Shown here one piece after another: positions 1 through 11,119 of a DNA stretch of 64,000 bases; the stretch's first letter is position 1, and each line of letters opens with the position of its first letter. Where the stretch lies: the NCBI GenBank assembly GCA_964019695.1, contig OZ026528.1:53970495-54034494 (forward strand). Reading direction: 5' to 3'. The translations under genes were made by a program, and so were the position numbers. The notes under the pieces are model-generated. The model made no database searches, was not told the DNA's origin, and was given only the letters and a program-made list of their open reading frames with translations. Origin of the DNA: Loripinus fragilis (lineage: Eukaryota; Mollusca; Bivalvia; Lucinida; Lucinidae).

Positions 1-97
1 TATTCTTTCCTTTTGACACTAGGCTGCACAATATTGGTATACTGACTTGATGGTTTCTAAGAGTCCGGTCCTATTTGGAATTTCTTAAAAGAGATAT

Positions 98-324
98 TTA
101 ACCCTTTACTACATAATAACGCCTTTTGACACCTTTGAAATATCATGTATTTGAAAACATTATGGGAAATGGAGCAATTGCTCAAAGGAGCAAACGCTCC
201 ATTTTCTATAATATTTTCAAAAGTTTTCAAACTTAACTTAAAATTTTTCTTGAATTTTTTCGATGTTGTCTAAAAAAGAAAATGATGTCATGATCTAAAA
301 TTAGCCTATGGAGTAAAGAGTTAA
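98..324. mobile_element. Foldback MITE with TTAA target site
   Basis: The element is bounded by TTAA at 98-101 and 321-324. Its ends read CCCTTTACTACATAA on the left and, in reverse complement, CTCTTTACTCCATAGG on the right, so they are imperfect terminal inverted repeats. The centre is a hairpin around GGAGCAATTGCTC. A related copy lies at 7569-7892. TTAA targets with CCCTT-type ends are typical of piggyBac-like or Kolobok-like non-autonomous elements; the superfamily is inferred. The right end lies about 25 bases upstream of a splice acceptor motif. Confidence 0.7.
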
Positions 325-503
325 AGTACTTTTCTGCATTTTAACTTTCAGACACAGGCCAGATAAGTAACTTAAAAATTTTCTTGATTTTTTTCAATGT
401 TGTCTAAAAATAGAAAATGATGTCATAATCTAAAAATAGCCTATGGAGTAAAGGGTTAATATACTTTTCTGCATTATTTTCAGACACAGGCCAGATAAGT
501 GAC
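237..503 (+). repeat. Tandem duplication of MITE arm plus splice acceptor
   Basis: Two units of about 132-134 bp (237-370 and 371 to about 500) each contain the right arm of the MITE, a TTAA, a pyrimidine-rich stretch, an AG and the exon start ACACAGGCCAGATAAGT. The first AG is at 350-351 and the second at 482-483. Only the second unit continues into the long open frame. Reading on from the first AG in the same phase reaches a TAA inside the repeated MITE arm, so the upstream acceptor would be a decoy or cause premature termination. Confidence 0.8.
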
Positions 504-1433
504 AAAGAGAAAGTGGCAATTTATGTCCATGAACATTTTGGAACAAGTAAAAGATTCTGTGAAGACGATAAGAAGGACATACGGAAATTTCTCCTCAAGC
601 AAATCAGATTCCACCGAGACGAAACAGACAGTTTCCATAGGCAAGACAGCATGGAGACCGACACTAATCCTGATGAATCATTGAAGAAGGAAGTGGAAAA
701 CAAATTGCTGAAGAAAGTGTATGAGCTTCTTGTACAAAATAATGAAGGAGATAAAGAGTCTTCTTGTGAAATACCTGAAGACATTAATATTGATATCATT
801 GAAAGCAAAGTGAATGAGCTGAATGGTAAAGTCAGCAAATTAGAAGAGCAAATAAATGATTGTTATAATGTAATTGGTGTTGAAAATCATGATATTCCAC
901 TACCAGAATTAGTACAGAAGCTTGCGAAAGATCATGAGAAATTAACAAAAGTGAAGACAGACTTAGATAATCTGGAAAAACACAGAAAGGCTATGGAAAT
1001 CAAACTTGAGGTTACACAAGAAAGACTGAGTAGAAAAGCCAAAGAGTTGGCTGGAATTGAACATGAAAATGAGAAGCTTTATGCTCAAAGGAAAGAGCTG
1101 AGGGAGAAAGTTGACAAGTTGGAAGAGCTTCATTATAAACACATTGAGAAAGAGAGAACACTAATGACCCTGAAAGGTATGGTTAATAAACTCCGTCCAA
1201 CAATTAATAAAAGTATTCAGGAGCCATTAGATTATGTTGATGGTAGCGATAATTATATCAGCAATGAAGAAGATGCACACTGCAAGAGTAGAACAAGGCT
1301 GAGTTTACCGAGGATTAATGGAGCACATGGTGCACATCATGGGACTAATGAAAAGACAAAACATATCAAAAGGATACCACAGCATCCATCGATCACAAAA
1401 GCAAAGGAAATTTATGAGCATCCTTGGCGGTAA
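484..1433 (+). CDS. Terminal exon of a coiled-coil protein
   Basis: An open frame enters from an acceptor (TTTTCAG, AG at 482-483) with two bases completing a split codon, then runs 315 codons to TAA at 1431-1433. The N-terminal part reads TGQISDKEKVAIYVHEHF and is mixed charged/aromatic. Residues about 95-230 are rich in Lys, Glu and Leu with heptad spacing, which indicates coiled coil. The C-terminal 60 residues are polar and contain His-rich stretches. No catalytic motif is visible. The upstream exons lie outside the window, so the real start cannot be seen. It shares the coiled-coil style of the CARD gene at 14.9-16.7 kb but I see no clear sequence match between them. The gene is unidentified. 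That this is a real exon is supported by length, codon content and the splice site. Confidence 0.75.
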
Positions 1434-1471
1434 GGATTGAAAACTGTGCAACTCTTTCTCCAATCCTATAG

Positions 1472-1605
1472 CAACAAGTGTGGAAGTTAAACTATGCAAA
1501 ATGGTTAGAGAGAAATAAGCAAATATGAGCATCTAAGCCAACAAGAGTGGATGTTAAACTGTGCAAAATGGTTAGAGAGAAATAAGCAAATATGAGCATC
1601 TAAGC
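1472..1605 (+). repeat. 67-bp direct duplication in 3' UTR
   Basis: Two nearly identical units, 1472-1538 and 1539-1605, share CAACAAG, AAATGGTTAGAGAGAAAT and ATGAGCATCTAAGC. They start about 40 bases after the stop codon of the preceding exon and so probably lie in its 3' UTR. Confidence 0.8.
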
Positions 1606-1728
1606 AAGAAAAAGTTTTGGCATGTGGGAAATACCAAACACTAAATTCAACCTCCTGATTGAGGATTCGCAGTAGAAAAAATAATTTTGCATTGACAATT
1701 CCATCAGACAGTGTACTCTACTAGTGTA

Positions 1729-1979
1729 TTAATCCTTTGTATACTAGTAACCCCTAAATGGGTACTTTACAAACAGTGAAGACCCAGATGAAATGCAGCA
1801 TAGTGCTGCATTTCATCTGGGTCTACACTGTTTGTTAAAGATAAAAACAATTTTAAGCCAAAAAAATACAATATTTGTTTGAATATTATAACCGGACACC
1901 CCTAGATAAGTACATTGGACTATTCCAAGTTTATTGTATCAAACTAGAAGGAAGAATCCATTAGTATACAAAGGGTTAA
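1729..1979. mobile_element. Foldback MITE with TTAA target and GACCCAGAT palindrome
   Basis: TTAA at 1729-1732 and 1976-1979 flank ends TCCTTTGTATACTAGT and, in reverse complement, CCCTTTGTATACTAATGG. Inside, 1772-1836 forms a near-perfect hairpin with arms built around CAGATGAAATGCAGCA and the motif GACCCAGAT, followed by CACTGTTTG. The layout matches piggyBac-like MITEs; the superfamily is inferred. Confidence 0.75.
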
Positions 1980-3083
1980 CAGACAGTAAAAGCCCTGATC
2001 AGCTATGCATAGATTGCAGGGTGACCTGGGCATTTATTAGGCTATAGCCCACCCATATGGGAAAGGAGAATCTTGAGTTGTACGTATATGTACGTTTTAT
2101 ATACAAACAGCCAGTGCAATGACACTGTTAAAACTGTGTAACATGGTTTGCAAGACAATCAAATTAATAACAATGTGCTGTGTATGTGGCTAAGGGAGTG
2201 ATTCTATGAGATAGACATAGCAAACCCACTTCACATATACAAAAGCATTCAAATTAAGTAGTGAATATAGGATGGATTCTATGCAGTATAGTGAGAAGAC
2301 ATAGTATAACTCACTTTACATACTGTATATGAAAGCTTTCTATATAAAAGATGCAGAATAGATGGAATGTAGCATTCAATGTATATTAGTATAGTTATCG
2401 ATCAGCATGGATGTGTGAACTTCTGACATGAAGGCTGCTAATCCAGATGTGACTGAATGTTTATACACAAACAAAATTTAACTCTTCAGCTAAATAGCTT
2501 TTGAACTTCCATGTAATGTCCAAAACAGCAAAAAAAATAGGACAAAACTGCTGTATTTTTAACAGTGATGAACCTGATTAGCAGGCTGATCAGGAAATAA
2601 TTTATGGTTTGTAGTATGTTTTTTTAAATCTTTAGTACTATGAAAGAACAAAACTGAACAGTTTTTGGTCATTCAGAGTTAATTAAGATTAAGTCAATTT
2701 TTTTTTTTTTTGCAAAGCGTAACTGTGATATGGTTAACAATATGCCTTCTTTACTTAATATATTACCAATTTTTTTTACTAATTTTGTAAATGTCCGTCC
2801 AACTAATCCCCCCTTTAATGTGGGCACCTTCTTACAAAGTTCTTTTATCCGAGAATTTATTCAGGATTATTATTTGTAAGAAGATTATGTTTGCACTATG
2901 ACAAATCATAATACTGTGATATATATTATTATAATTTCTATAATAGCAGTTTTATGTCTGAAACTCTTAATACTTGAGCATGTTTGACCTAACTTTTTAA
3001 CTCTTAGACCGGTTTCATAAACTTGTAACAATACAATTTCTACCAACTTAGTATCAACTGTTACTCTACCCATGATCCACATA
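1980..3083. other. No gene seen
   Basis: AT-rich sequence with short homopolymer runs, including a T tract at 2699-2711. There is no convincing open frame, hairpin or named repeat. Confidence 0.6.
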
Positions 3084-3290
3084 CAGTAAAACCTGTGTAA
3101 AGCAGCCACTAAAAAATAGACAAAACAAAGATTTAAATGACAAATGGTAGCTTAATGAAGGTCGAAAGTATTGCAGAATGCTCCCCCTTGGAGCATTCTG
3201 CAATACTTTTGACCTGCATTAAGCGATAATTGGTCTTGAAAACCAATTTTCGGTCTTTTTAAGAGTGGCTGTTTTACACAGGTTTTACTG
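3084..3290. mobile_element. TA-target foldback MITE (CAGTAAAACCTG ends)
   Basis: TA at 3082-3083 and 3291-3292 flank perfect inverted ends CAGTAAAACCTGTGTAAA. The middle contains an inverted pair, GTATTGCAGAATGCTCC against GGAGCATTCTGCAATAC. TA duplication with CAG...CTG ends fits a Tc1/mariner-type non-autonomous element. Other copies are at 5066-5255, 11120-11308, 21133-21382 and 37667-37848. Confidence 0.9.
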
Positions 3291-3479
3291 TATTTTGTAA
3301 CATATGGTGAAGTCAAGTTTTCTTGAGGCGTCAAACATTGAACACTCTAATCTAATTTTATACCCTAATGGGGCAGTTTCTACTCTACCCATCCTTACCT
3401 TACTGAATTAGGGTGTGGGGTACCCCCACAAAAGCATAACATCACAACCCAGCTAGCATGCAATCTTGAGCCACAATCT

Positions 3480-3523
3480 GCCCACCAGCGAAATTCCATT
3501 TGAATGGCATTTTGCTGGCGGGC
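3480..3523. repeat. Palindrome, CCAGCGAAA...TTTTGCTGG type
   Basis: An imperfect inverted repeat, CCACCAGCGAAATTCCATT against AATGGCATTTTGCTGGCGG. It is related to the perfect palindrome at 47007-47040. Confidence 0.7.
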
Positions 3524-4008
3524 TGATAGTGGTCCATTTTTACCTACTTACTGGGAATGAACTTCTAGGGACCTGTTAAGGAGAAGTGTTAAACCTAACA
3601 GACTGAAACTAATGTCATAAAGTCCATTTTGATAGAGCTATCATGGCCCAATTACCCAAACAAGAGCAACTTGAGCAAACAAAACAGGTCCAAGTTCTGG
3701 GACTATTTGCTTTGCTTGCTCTCTTTTGCAAAACACTGGAGAAAGCAAGAATGATTCAGTACTAATTGTGATTCTAAAAAATTCATCCCGTTGGTGGTTA
3801 ATTTTGCTGTCATTTACACGCTCAAGTAGGTCTATTTCAATCATAAAGTATTTGCAAAAGCTGATAATTTGTATAAACATAGATGTCAAACTTCAGATAT
3901 TAATAACTTGAAGATAAATCTCCTTAAAAGTAAATCTTCTTGTTTAGGACAGGGTGGTATTAAGTCACGATATTGTTTCAGTACAGAGAAGATTATTCCT
4001 TATACATA
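3524..4008. other. No gene seen
   Basis: Short antiparallel open frames around 3640-3910 lack splice support and read as chance. Nothing else is recognised. Confidence 0.5.
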
Positions 4009-4247
4009 TGAGCCATGACATGAGATTTCCAACAATGTGGTATGTGAGACAAGCAAAGGCTCAGACCAGCCTGCCCATATGCACAGTCTGATCAGAGCCT
4101 TTGCTAGTCCCTTGAATATTCTATGAGTGTTAAGCTACTGACTGAGCATCATTTGTAGTTTCCAAGTTTAAAAGGAGGCTGTACAGGCTCGTCTGAGTCT
4201 ACACTTGTCAAAATATCACATTGTTGGAAATCTCATGGCACCGCTCA
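4009..4247. mobile_element. MITE family with TGAGCCRYGACATGAG ends
   Basis: Left end TGAGCCATGACATGAGATTTCC AACAATGTGG; the right end is its inverted counterpart, finishing GGAAATCTCATGGCACCGCTCA. The inner part carries a second inverted pair (AGCAAAGGCTCAGACCAGCC and relatives of CTTTGCTAGTC). AT-rich bases ATAT flank both sides. Further copies: 4546-4877, 8125-8298, 15398-15564, 16741-16980 and 37344-37573. Confidence 0.85.
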
Positions 4248-4545
4248 TATGTACATAGTACCAAGGTAAAGCAGCAATCAGAGGAACAAACTGTGTCATA
4301 AATAAAAATGTTTTCAATTGCCAAATATGATTTTGATCGCTAAATTCATAAAGGCAAATAAAACATTATAATATTGATAACCTAAATACACATTTTGGTT
4401 ATCAATAATTTTGTTTTTGTCAATCTGAAACCAATTTTTGTTTAAAAGAATTGTTCAGGAATGCTGCCTACCAAGTGTGTTATTGGAACATCTCCACCAT
4501 TCTATATAAGGGATAGCGTTCAGATTTTTTAATGCAATAACTATA

Positions 4546-4877
4546 TGAGCCGCAACATGAGATTTCCAACAATGTGGCATTTTGACATGAATAGACTCAA
4601 GACGAGCCTGTGCAGCCTCCTCTTAAGCTTAGAGACTCCAAATGATATTCGGTCAGTAGCCTAAGAGTCATAGAATATTCAAGGGACTAGCAAAGGCTCT
4701 GATCAGACTGGGCATATAGTTGAAGCATATTTTATTGCCAAAAAATTACAGCAATGGGGATGGGTCACAAATTCTCGCAACCTTAGTTACGACCCTCCCC
4801 CTGCCATATGCGCAGGCTGGTCTGAGTCTTTGCTGGTCGCACATACCACATTGTTGGAAATCTCATGTCACAGCTCA
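4546..4877. mobile_element. MITE family with TGAGCCGCAACATGAG ends, longer copy
   Basis: Same family as 4009-4247. It ends TGAGCCGCAACATGAGATTT and, on the right, GAAATCTCATGTCACAGCTCA. It is about 90 bp longer because of extra sequence near 4718-4805, between the two inner CAGACTGGGC/GCGCAGGCTGG arms. Confidence 0.85.
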
Positions 4878-5065
4878 ATTATGTCATTACATGTACTTTG
4901 TCAGAATCAAAAGCGTAGATTTCCCTGTTTTGAAATGAACTGCATGTTGAATGTTTAACTGTGATAAAAAAAAATATCTTAATCTGTGATACTAATGATA
5001 CTATTTACTATGTGAATGTTATATTTTTTAAAATCAATTGCTGTATTTTTATATCAATTGCTATA

Positions 5066-5255
5066 TTTAGCGACCACTTAAAAATAGACAAAACCAAGGT
5101 CTTAATGGAAAATGGTAGCTTAATGGAGGTCCAAATTATTGCAGAATGTTCCCCTTGGAACATTTGCAATACTTTTGACTATATTAAGCAATAATCGGTA
5201 TTGAAAACCAATTTTTTGTGTTCTTTTTAGTGGCCGCTTAAGACAGATTTTACTG
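5066..5255. mobile_element. Degraded TA-target MITE
   Basis: The right end ACAGATTTTACTG|TA and the internal GCAGAATGTTCC / GGAACATTTGCAATAC pair match the family at 3084-3290. The left terminal repeat is missing or decayed and the sequence begins at AGCGACCACTTAAAAATAG. Confidence 0.75.
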
Positions 5256-6790
5256 TATTTTTTATTGATCATACCGTATTGACAAAGTTCTCATGTCATT
5301 GCGACCTAAGTCACCTGATGTTCAAGGTTGGTAAATTATCATTAATGTAATGCAACAAAATACATTTTAAAGTTGTAAAATGTAATAAAAGAGATTATCA
5401 GACCATTAAAAACACATAAAAGATGCAATAAAAACGTTAAGTGTATCTGTCATGAATGATTATTTAAATTCAGTTATGCTTCCTTGTCGTCTGACTGACC
5501 TTACTGCACCCAGAATGGCAAAAAGTCTAGTTTAGTCATTCCAAGTAGAATATGGTTTTACTCCACAGGTTAGATTTTTCTATATCAAACTTTAAAGTGA
5601 TAGTATGCCTTCTTTAAGCTTGAAGGTATCAGGATAAAATGATTTCCAAAAGTATAAATTGTGCATTTTCTCAAGTTTTTCCATTCTTAAAGTAATTAAG
5701 AATAAATGTCTCCTAAATTTACCAAAATGCTGAATTTACTTTACAACGAACATAAATTCATAACTTCTTTGAAATTGTTTTGATAGTTTTCATATAGCTT
5801 ATGACCTGATTGAAGCAAGTATCTGTCTAATTCAAGCAGCTTATATTTATCAATATTTTAAAAAATATATTCTTTATTTTTTCAAAAATAATTTTTAATG
5901 TAGGAAGTGTCGCTCACCCATTTATTTTGACCCCAAATTGGATTTTAAATAACTTATATGATGCCTTTAAAATATTGAGTGCTTTCTAACAGTAAACTGA
6001 TACAAATATTTTTGGTTAATAACTACATAAACTTTCCTTTAAGTAAATATCGTAAAACATCTCAATGTTTACTTGGATGTTTAATTCTGAATGAAGTCTA
6101 CACCAAAACAGTAAATGAAAAGTTTAATAGAGACTTAGGCATTTTTACAACATCCACTCACCAGTCATGGATACAGAAAAAATAAACAGAAGAAATCAAC
6201 ATTTCATGCACATTTAGGTTACAGACTGAAACATTTTGATTGTCGCGACTGAATTCTGAACGTAAGGTCTATTGACATTTTCTTACAAAATTTATGGTCA
6301 CAATCCAAATTTTAGGAGTTTTGGGCAACTGGGTCCCTTTGAGTCTTTATACCTGGTATTCTTTGGCAGGAATTGGGTTAAAAATGGCCTAAATAAGGAT
6401 TTCAATACATAATTGATAAACTCATCAAATCATATATTTTTTTTTTTTTTGTATATAGAGCTATCATTTCTCATTATTTTCCAAGGTGGCGGGGCAAATG
6501 ACAGTTAATTTCATATGGTATTCATGCTTTTTATCTATTGCTAAATACTGTGTCCCTTTAATATATTAATTGCAAACCAAGAGATCTTATCATTTTTAAG
6601 CATATAAAAAAGGTCCATATTAACCCAGTATGACTACAATAATTTAGTCATTAAATTACATGTAATTAGCCTTTTAAATCTTCTATCAATGAGTTCTCAA
6701 AACTTTGGGATGATTACTTGTATATGTAATAATTTTGTGTTTGAAAACAGCACCTATCTTATTCTAGTGCCAAAAGATTGTATATAGTGA
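5256..6790. other. No gene seen
   Basis: Long AT-rich stretch. The largest open frame, about 68 codons at 5979-6185, has no splice context and AT-driven composition. There is a T tract at 6439-6451. No repeat family was recognised. Confidence 0.6.
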
Positions 6791-6992
6791 TTAAAACCTT
6801 GAGGTGCCAATCAAGATAGCAGCAGACGACAACTTTGCAGCTTTCAGCTTCATTTGTAAGAAACAAAGGGCATGATATTTACTGTGAATTGTCTGCTAGC
6901 CAGCAGACAATTCACAGGAAATATCAGCCTCATTTTACCTCCAAAGAAGGAAGAAAAATGTTGTCTGCTGCAAAATATTGATGGCGTTTTAA
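6791..6992. mobile_element. TTAA-target foldback MITE (CAGCAGACGACAA arms)
   Basis: TTAA at 6791-6794 and 6989-6992. The left arm has GGTGCCAATC and CAGCAGACGACAA; the right arm has TTGTCTGCTG and GATGGCG. A strong hairpin, GTGAATTGTCTGCT / AGCAGACAATTCAC, sits at 6881-6914. It resembles 45809-46054 in its ends and in the CAGACGACAA arms. Confidence 0.7.
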
Positions 6993-7568
6993 AGATTCAT
7001 ATTCCTTTTTCTATTCTTGTTATTAACTCATTATTTGTATAGCTGTGTTTGATAGGAATTCATGGTTGAAGAGGACACAAAAGAAAGTAGTGAAACTCAT
7101 TCTCAATTTCTTTAATCTAAATATAGTAACACATCTGAGGAATGCCAAATTATCATTTTTTTTCTTTTATTTGTGTTATTTTTTATCTTTTTTTTGTTGA
7201 AGTGACTAGAGTCTGACTGCAACTGAATCTAATCCACCCTTTCAGGTGCTATTTATTAATAGCTAAACCACTAGACCAAAATGGTGGACTGATTCTAGAA
7301 CTTAGCTGTGGCATGCATTCAAGAAAATGGTTAATACAAGCATGCAAATCAATCAAGAATTCCACTCAAACACAGTCATATCACATTAAATTGAGTGTTT
7401 GTTATGACTGTTATCCAGATATATAGTTGGTAGTAAGACTTAACTATCTGTGTTTGAATAAAGAAAAAAGACTTAAAAAAAGAGTTCTTCATTTCTTCAC
7501 CCCTTGTCATTTTTTCTCCTCTGCCAGGTGTGTTTTACAGAGCCAGGAAAAGTAGTACTTACCAAGTT

Positions 7569-7892
7569 TTAACCCATTACTCCATAGGCTATTTTTAGAT
7601 CATGACATCATTTTCTATTTTTAGACAACATTGAAAAAATTCAAGAAAAATTTAAGTTAAGTTTTGAAAACTTTTGAAAATATTATGGAAAATGGAGCAT
7701 TTGCTCTTTTGGAGCAAATGCTACATTTTCCATTATATTTACAAATACATACTTCAAAGGCATCAAAAGGCAATATTATGGAGTAGAGTGTAAAGTTCAC
7801 TTAGGCGTCAAAAGGCATTATTATGGAGTAAAGTGTAAAGTTAACTTAGGCGTCAAAAGGCATTATTATGGAGCAAAGTGTAAAGTTAACTT
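7569..7892. mobile_element. TTAA-target MITE with triplicated right end
   Basis: Begins TTAA CCCATTACTCCATAGG at 7569 and is an inverted relative of 98-324, with a central GGAGCATTTGCTC / GGAGCAAATGCT hairpin. The right end is repeated three times in units of about 45 bp, each containing GGCATTATTATGGAG and GTGTAAAGTTAAC (about 7752-7892). Confidence 0.75.
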
Positions 7893-7909
7893 CTTTTGAG
7901 TTGATACTT

Positions 7910-8020
7910 AACATCCTAGTCAACAATTGTATAAAGTGCCTTGCTCAATGACACAATACTGCGTCAACCTTTTGGTCATGAATCTTGCACTCTATAGAAT
8001 GAGCTACAATGCTCCAAGGG
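7910..8020 (-). mobile_element. Decayed tRNA-SINE fragment
   Basis: TTGCTCAATGACACAATACTG and GAGCTACAATGCTCC resemble the reverse strand of the SINE family at 19762-19951 (CTTGCTCAAGGACACAACAC, then a box A-like head). The match is weak. Confidence 0.4.
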
Positions 8021-8124
8021 GACAATACACAATGCAATCTTGAAATTCATTTTGAGTTAAACAATTAATGCGCTTTAACAACAGCAGAATCTAGGGCAAA
8101 GATTTGGCCAGTAAAATATATTAA

Positions 8125-8298
8125 TGAGCCACATCATGAGATTTCCAACAATGTGGTATGTGCAACCAGCAAAGCCTTAGATCAGCCTGCACATAAACTT
8201 CTTTTGAAGTTTCTAAGCTTAAAAGGAGGTTGCATCGGATTGTCTAGGTCTACACTTGTCAAAATGCCACATTGTAGGAAATCACATGCTGTGGCTCA
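8125..8298. mobile_element. MITE family with TGAGCCACATCATGAG ends
   Basis: Ends TGAGCCACATCATGAGATTT and GGAAATCACATGCTGTGGCTCA, flanked by TTAA-like AT bases. It is a shorter internal-deletion relative of 4009-4247. Confidence 0.8.
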
Positions 8299-8384
8299 TT
8301 TTAATCTTCCTGGTGGCTTTGGCCGATGCCCATTCTAAGGAGATAATTTTGTTGTTGTCAGTTCAATGTTTGTTATGTTTTTAT

Positions 8385-8712
8385 TTGTTTGGTTTGATGT
8401 TTTACATCCCAGTCAACAGCTATGATCATGTCGAGACCGTCAGTTTACCTAACCGCTCTTTTCTCCTGGGCAAGCTTGACTAAGCCGTTACCTGTGTTTC
8501 AGGCACATACATGTACTTTCACTTGTAACTGACAACAACCCTTCTTGAATCAGCGGAAGGAGGAGAGTGACCTTAGAAATTATTTCATAATCAATCTCCA
8601 TGAAAGTATGGGACCAGGCCAGGATCAATCTTGGGGCCAGCCCAGGATCAAACTTGAGACCCCTGTATCTGCAGTTAGACTATTTACTGACCATGCTACA
8701 GGGCCCGGTCTG
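8385..8712 (-). mobile_element. tRNA-derived SINE, family A
   Basis: On the reverse strand the head contains a box B-like AGTTTGATCC and a box A-like TGGTCAGTAAATAGTC. The body carries the signature found here as ACAACAACCCTTCTTGAATC and GCGGAAGG, and the tail is the reverse of TTTACATCCCAGTCAACAG. A better-kept copy is at 19205-19525; partial copies are at 28110-28255, 49095-49200 and 62425-62605. Confidence 0.75.
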
Positions 8713-8984
8713 TTTATTGTGTTTGGTACAGGTTTTGTGATATGGGTCGTGAAGTGAGAAAACCTGACCTTGTTTTACGCAAACAACAAAGGAGCAGACC
8801 AGTCTGTACATCCGTGTAGCCTGATCAGCGCCTTTGTTATAAGCTCACTGCAAAGAATGATATTTAAACTTGCTTCATAGACAATATCATCATTCTAGCT
8901 AGTCTCTGTAGCTGAAAAGGATGTTTTGAGCATGAAATAATTGGAAACCCCGAAGACAGGTTTTCTCGCAACAGGTTTTTTATC

Positions 8985-9060
8985 TCCATTTTAGTTCGGT
9001 AATCATCTTGATGAGGAAGAGATAACTGGATGCTTTACTTAAATTGGACTCATAATATCA
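8985..9060 (+). repeat. Left half of split repeat (RepA)
   Basis: AATCATCTTGATGAGGAAGA followed by TGGATGCTTTACTTAAATTG matches the middle of the intact repeat at 34835-35150. The right half resumes at about 11325, so the RTE-like LINE and a MITE lie between the two halves. Confidence 0.7.
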
Positions 9061-9078
9061 TCATAATCGGATTTTTGA

Positions 9079-9968
9079 TTAACGTGCAGGTGCAGGGGCA
9101 TCATCCACATCAGTGGGCCCCTTTCCAGGTAACTGGCTAGCTGCACGCATAGCAGATCTCACACCTGATCTGCAGGTGCTCCTTTCTTGAGGGTCAACTG
9201 TTGTGAGCTTCCACTCACGGCAGTCTTTCTCTGTCAGTTTCTTCCGTGTTTGCTTGGGCCTCCCTGCCCCCCGCTTGCCGTCAATCTGCATATCATATGC
9301 TGTTCTGATTGCACCACTCGAACGTGCCACATGCCCAAACCAGCGAAGCCTTCTCTCTCTCAAAATGAGGTTGAGGTCCTCAAGCTGAAGCTTTGCCAGT
9401 AGCTTGTTTGACCTTACCCTGGCCACATCCTCTGGCTTGATACTGCAGATCTGTCTCATCATGGCCCTATCATTGCGTTGCAAGTGCTGCAGGTTCGTCT
9501 TGGTAAGTGGCCAAGTTTCACTGGCATGGAGCATGGCGCTCCGCACGCAAGAGCTGTACACATGGCCACGGGTCTTGTAAGAGAGGTGGCGGGATGTGAG
9601 AACTGGTAGTAGCTCCCTGAACTTCTTCCAGGCGGTTTTCACACGAGTAGTGACCGCCATTTCACAGCCTCCACCAGCAGAAAGCATGTCACCTAGGTAG
9701 CAGAAGGAAGCTACCACCTCAAGCTTATCAGGTCCGACCTGGACTTCACTTTGTGGTCTGCTGTCAATAGGGCGAGCATTTCCCATGCACCGTGCACACC
9801 TATAATCAGGATTTGGTGTCAGTCGTTGTAGCCCACTGCATTTCTTATGCACCCAAAGTTTGCAGCCATTGCAGTAGATGCTGTTGTTGCCTACTCCTGT
9901 ACGACAGACAGCGCATGTGTATTCGCCTGAACTCTGCAAGAGGTCCAGGCCTGTACCACAGATCATGA
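9079..9968 (-). pseudogene. LINE C-terminal part with PHD-like zinc motif
   Basis: About 295 codons. It begins with a treble-clef pattern: C-x2-C (CAVC), then C-x2-C-x4-H-x2-C (CNGCKLWVHKKC), then C-x2-C (CARC). After this come YLGDMLSAGGG, a segment ending LHASETWPL, the motif RLRWFGHVAR and a basic GRPKQTRKK stretch. These are the usual thumb/connection and tail parts of this LINE group. The frame is offset from the upstream RT frame near 9967, consistent with loss of one base. The Met at 9966 is internal to the original protein, not a start. Confidence 0.85.
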
Positions 9969-10910
9969 CCTTGTCTTACCTGCATTTACCCTCAATCCCT
10001 TCTTCTCCTTGGCTTCTTTCCATATCAAGAGCCTCCTGACACATTCCTCTAGGGAGTCAGCAATGATGACAAGATCATCTGCATATAGGTCCTCCCAGGG
10101 AACACCAGCCCGAAACTCGCGTGACAAGGCCTCCAGCACAATGATGAAGAGCAAGGGACTGAGTACGGATCCCTGATGGACCCCGACCTTCACCTCAAAC
10201 TCTTTGCTGAAACCCTCGCCAACACAAACCTGGCTTCGTGCATTAGCCTACATTCCCTGGACTAACCGCACAATCCATTCCTCAACGCCTAGCTTTCTCA
10301 GGGCCCACCAGATAACCTTCCGAGGGACACGGTCAAATGCTTTCTCTAGGTCCACGAAGGCCATATAAAGCCTCTTGTTCACTGCTAGGTATTTCTTCTG
10401 CAGCTGCCGGACCACAAAGATTGCATCTGTAGTGCCTCTTCCTGGGACAAAGCCAAACTGGGAGTCGTCAATAGACACCACCTGTCCTATGAGACCATCG
10501 TCAATCCTCTCTAGGATCTTCATGGCCTGCTCAGTCAGCTTGAGGCCTCGATAGTTGCCTCTATCCAAAGCATCACCCTTGCCCTTGTAAAGGCAGACAA
10601 TGAAACTTTCCTCCCAGTCAGTTGGGACCTTGCCATCACGGATAATCGCAGTAGCAAGATCTCGGATCATGGTGGCACCTGTATCACCTGCTGCCTTGAT
10701 CATCTCCACCACTATGCCTGATGGACCTGCAGCTTTGCCCGACTTCATCTTTGAGATGGCCTTCTTCACCATGTCAATAGTGATTGGCAGGCCTTCTAAC
10801 GGAGGTTCATTGAACAGGTGATCAGGGTCCCAGTCAAATTCAACGTTGAGAAGCCTTTCATAATGTTCAGCCCATGCATTCTGCTTTGCCTCCTCGCTCA
10901 TTGACATTCT
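9963..10910 (-). pseudogene. LINE reverse transcriptase, nonsense-interrupted
   Basis: RT fingers and palm on the reverse strand. Visible motifs are KMKSGKAAGPSGI, LYKGKGDALDRGNYRG, FVDLEKAFDRVPR (motif A, with the metal-binding Asp), GVHQGSVLSPLLF (motif B) and YADDLVI (motif C, the catalytic Asp pair). A TAG at 10248-10250 separates motif A from motif B, and the frame breaks again near 9967, so the copy cannot make a full enzyme. Further upstream (to about 11110) an open stretch, HKSSDIFRLANQMRKEN, continues the linker N-terminal to the RT. Confidence 0.9.
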
Positions 10911-11119
10911 TCACTGGCTTGTCGCCTACAACATCAACATTCTCTTTCCTCATCTGGTTGGCGAGGCGGAAGATATCAGACGACTTGTGGTCAATGCCCT
11001 CATAGACCACCTTGTCTGCTTCGTGGCATGCATGGTGCACCACACGTCTGGAGATGCGCTTGGCAGTGTTATATGATGCTTGTGTGCATTTGCGTGTGCA
11101 TCTCCTGCTTTCATATGTA

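Larger units (their letters stand above)
9079..11116 (-). mobile_element. 5'-truncated RTE-like non-LTR retrotransposon
   Basis: The reverse strand encodes, in order, a linker, a reverse transcriptase, a PHD-like zinc motif and a C-terminal region with LRWFGHVAR and GKRGAGRPKQTRKKL. No endonuclease domain is present, so the copy is 5'-truncated; its upstream edge abuts the MITE at 11120. The 3' end near 9062-9080 contains ATGATGATATTATGAG on the reverse strand, a simple-repeat tail of the kind seen in RTE elements. It inserted into RepA. The clade name is inferred from domain style, not from a search. Confidence 0.85.

Noticed and set aside
9187..9402. Plus-strand frames across 9.2-10.8 kb
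   Set aside because: Shadows of the minus-strand LINE coding region.
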